From positions 1,947,986 to 1,960,272 of the forward strand of contig CP070641.1 of assembly GCA_020354085.1 (NCBI GenBank): a DNA stretch of 12,287 bases, written 5' to 3'. The notes beneath the pieces are model-generated. The model saw only the letters and a list, made by a program, of their open reading frames with translations. It did not search any database and had not been told where the DNA came from. This document shows positions 12,102 through 12,287 of this stretch, in pieces; the stretch's first letter is position 1; the number at the start of each line of letters is the position of its first letter. The translations under genes were made by a program, and so were the position numbers. This stretch comes from Pseudomonadota bacterium. Its GTDB lineage: Bacteria > Pseudomonadota > Gammaproteobacteria > Acidiferrobacterales > Sulfurifustaceae.

Positions 12102-12287
12102 TTACTTTTTCAGCATGTGCCCGGCACCGGTATCATCCATACCATGCATGTCAGGTACATTGATGGTGTGCTCGCCTAACCACTTATTTTTGTCTAGCGG
12201 TTCGTAGCGACCCTTCGCTTCCACCGGGAAACGGATCGGCTGGCCGGGTTTGACGGGTAAGACTTTTCCTTTATCGACGACAATCGT
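12102..12287 (-). CDS. C-terminal fragment of an unrecognised protein with His/Met-rich tail
   Basis: The last 61 residues of a gene running in from the right edge: TIVVDKGKVLPVKPGQPIRF, then PVEAKGRYEPLDKNKWLGEH, and TINVPDMHGMDDTGAGHMLKK before TAA. Codon composition is protein-like, and the spacing to the porin start is only 25 nt. The strand-rich start and the MHGMDDTGAGHM tail could fit a periplasmic metal-binding, for example copper-related, protein, but no family is recognised and the domain is not visible. Confidence 0.65.
   Translation of the reverse strand, partial: TIVVDKGKVLPVKPGQPIRFPVEAKGRYEPLDKNKWLGEHTINVPDMHGMDDTGAGHMLKK

Noticed and set aside
1..12287. CRISPR array, tRNA or rRNA
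   Set aside because: No regularly spaced direct repeats, cloverleaf or conserved rRNA segments were found in reading either strand.

Overview
The window is high-GC bacterial DNA. Long high-GC3 reading frames, Shine-Dalgarno starts, an OprB-type outer-membrane porin, an AsmA-like protein and a SOUL/CIA30 pair all suggest a Gram-negative Pseudomonadota, probably beta or gamma. That placement is inferred from gene content; no rRNA or tRNA is present to confirm it. It reads as chromosomal DNA with small compact genes separated by repeat-rich spacers. I see no intact insertion sequence, integrase, prophage or CRISPR array.

Layout. Bases 1-179 hold the start of a sigma-70-family factor (minus strand, cut by the window edge). 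It diverges from an ODP/flavodiiron-like metallo-beta-lactamase-fold protein (275-1015, plus), and a perfect 9-9-9 inverted repeat lies between them. A conserved-looking 92-residue protein follows (1236-1514). A secreted matrixin-like protease (1876-2670, minus) has a Gln in place of the first zinc-binding His. Bases 2671-4100 are rich in REP/MITE-like repeats. They contain a short truncated membrane-protein gene (2934-3116, minus) and a gene for an AsmA-like membrane-anchored protein (3264-4034, plus), each bracketed by repeat copies. Bases 4100-4940 look degenerate: a frameshifted gene remnant and one doubtful small ORF.

The centre is a minus-strand metabolic and ion-transport block: a Rieske/flavodoxin-like fusion (7843-8943), a membrane fatty-acid desaturase (6589-7641) and the NhaA Na+/H+ antiporter (4942-6291). 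The nhaA leader can fold into a compact three-helix junction with a six-base-pair pseudoknot, and I propose it is an nhaA-I (lithium) riboswitch. The Rieske/flavin fusion beside a di-iron desaturase suggests a two-protein electron-transfer system (NAD(P)H to FMN to [2Fe-2S] to the desaturase); this is inference.

The right end carries a SOUL haem-binding protein followed by a CIA30-family protein (minus, probably co-transcribed), then an OprB-like porin. Just upstream of the porin is the C-terminus of an unrecognised gene with a His/Met-rich tail. The most interesting points are the riboswitch-like nhaA leader, the Rieske-flavoprotein/desaturase pairing, the repeat families that bracket or truncate genes, and the palindromic operator at the sigma/ODP divergence.
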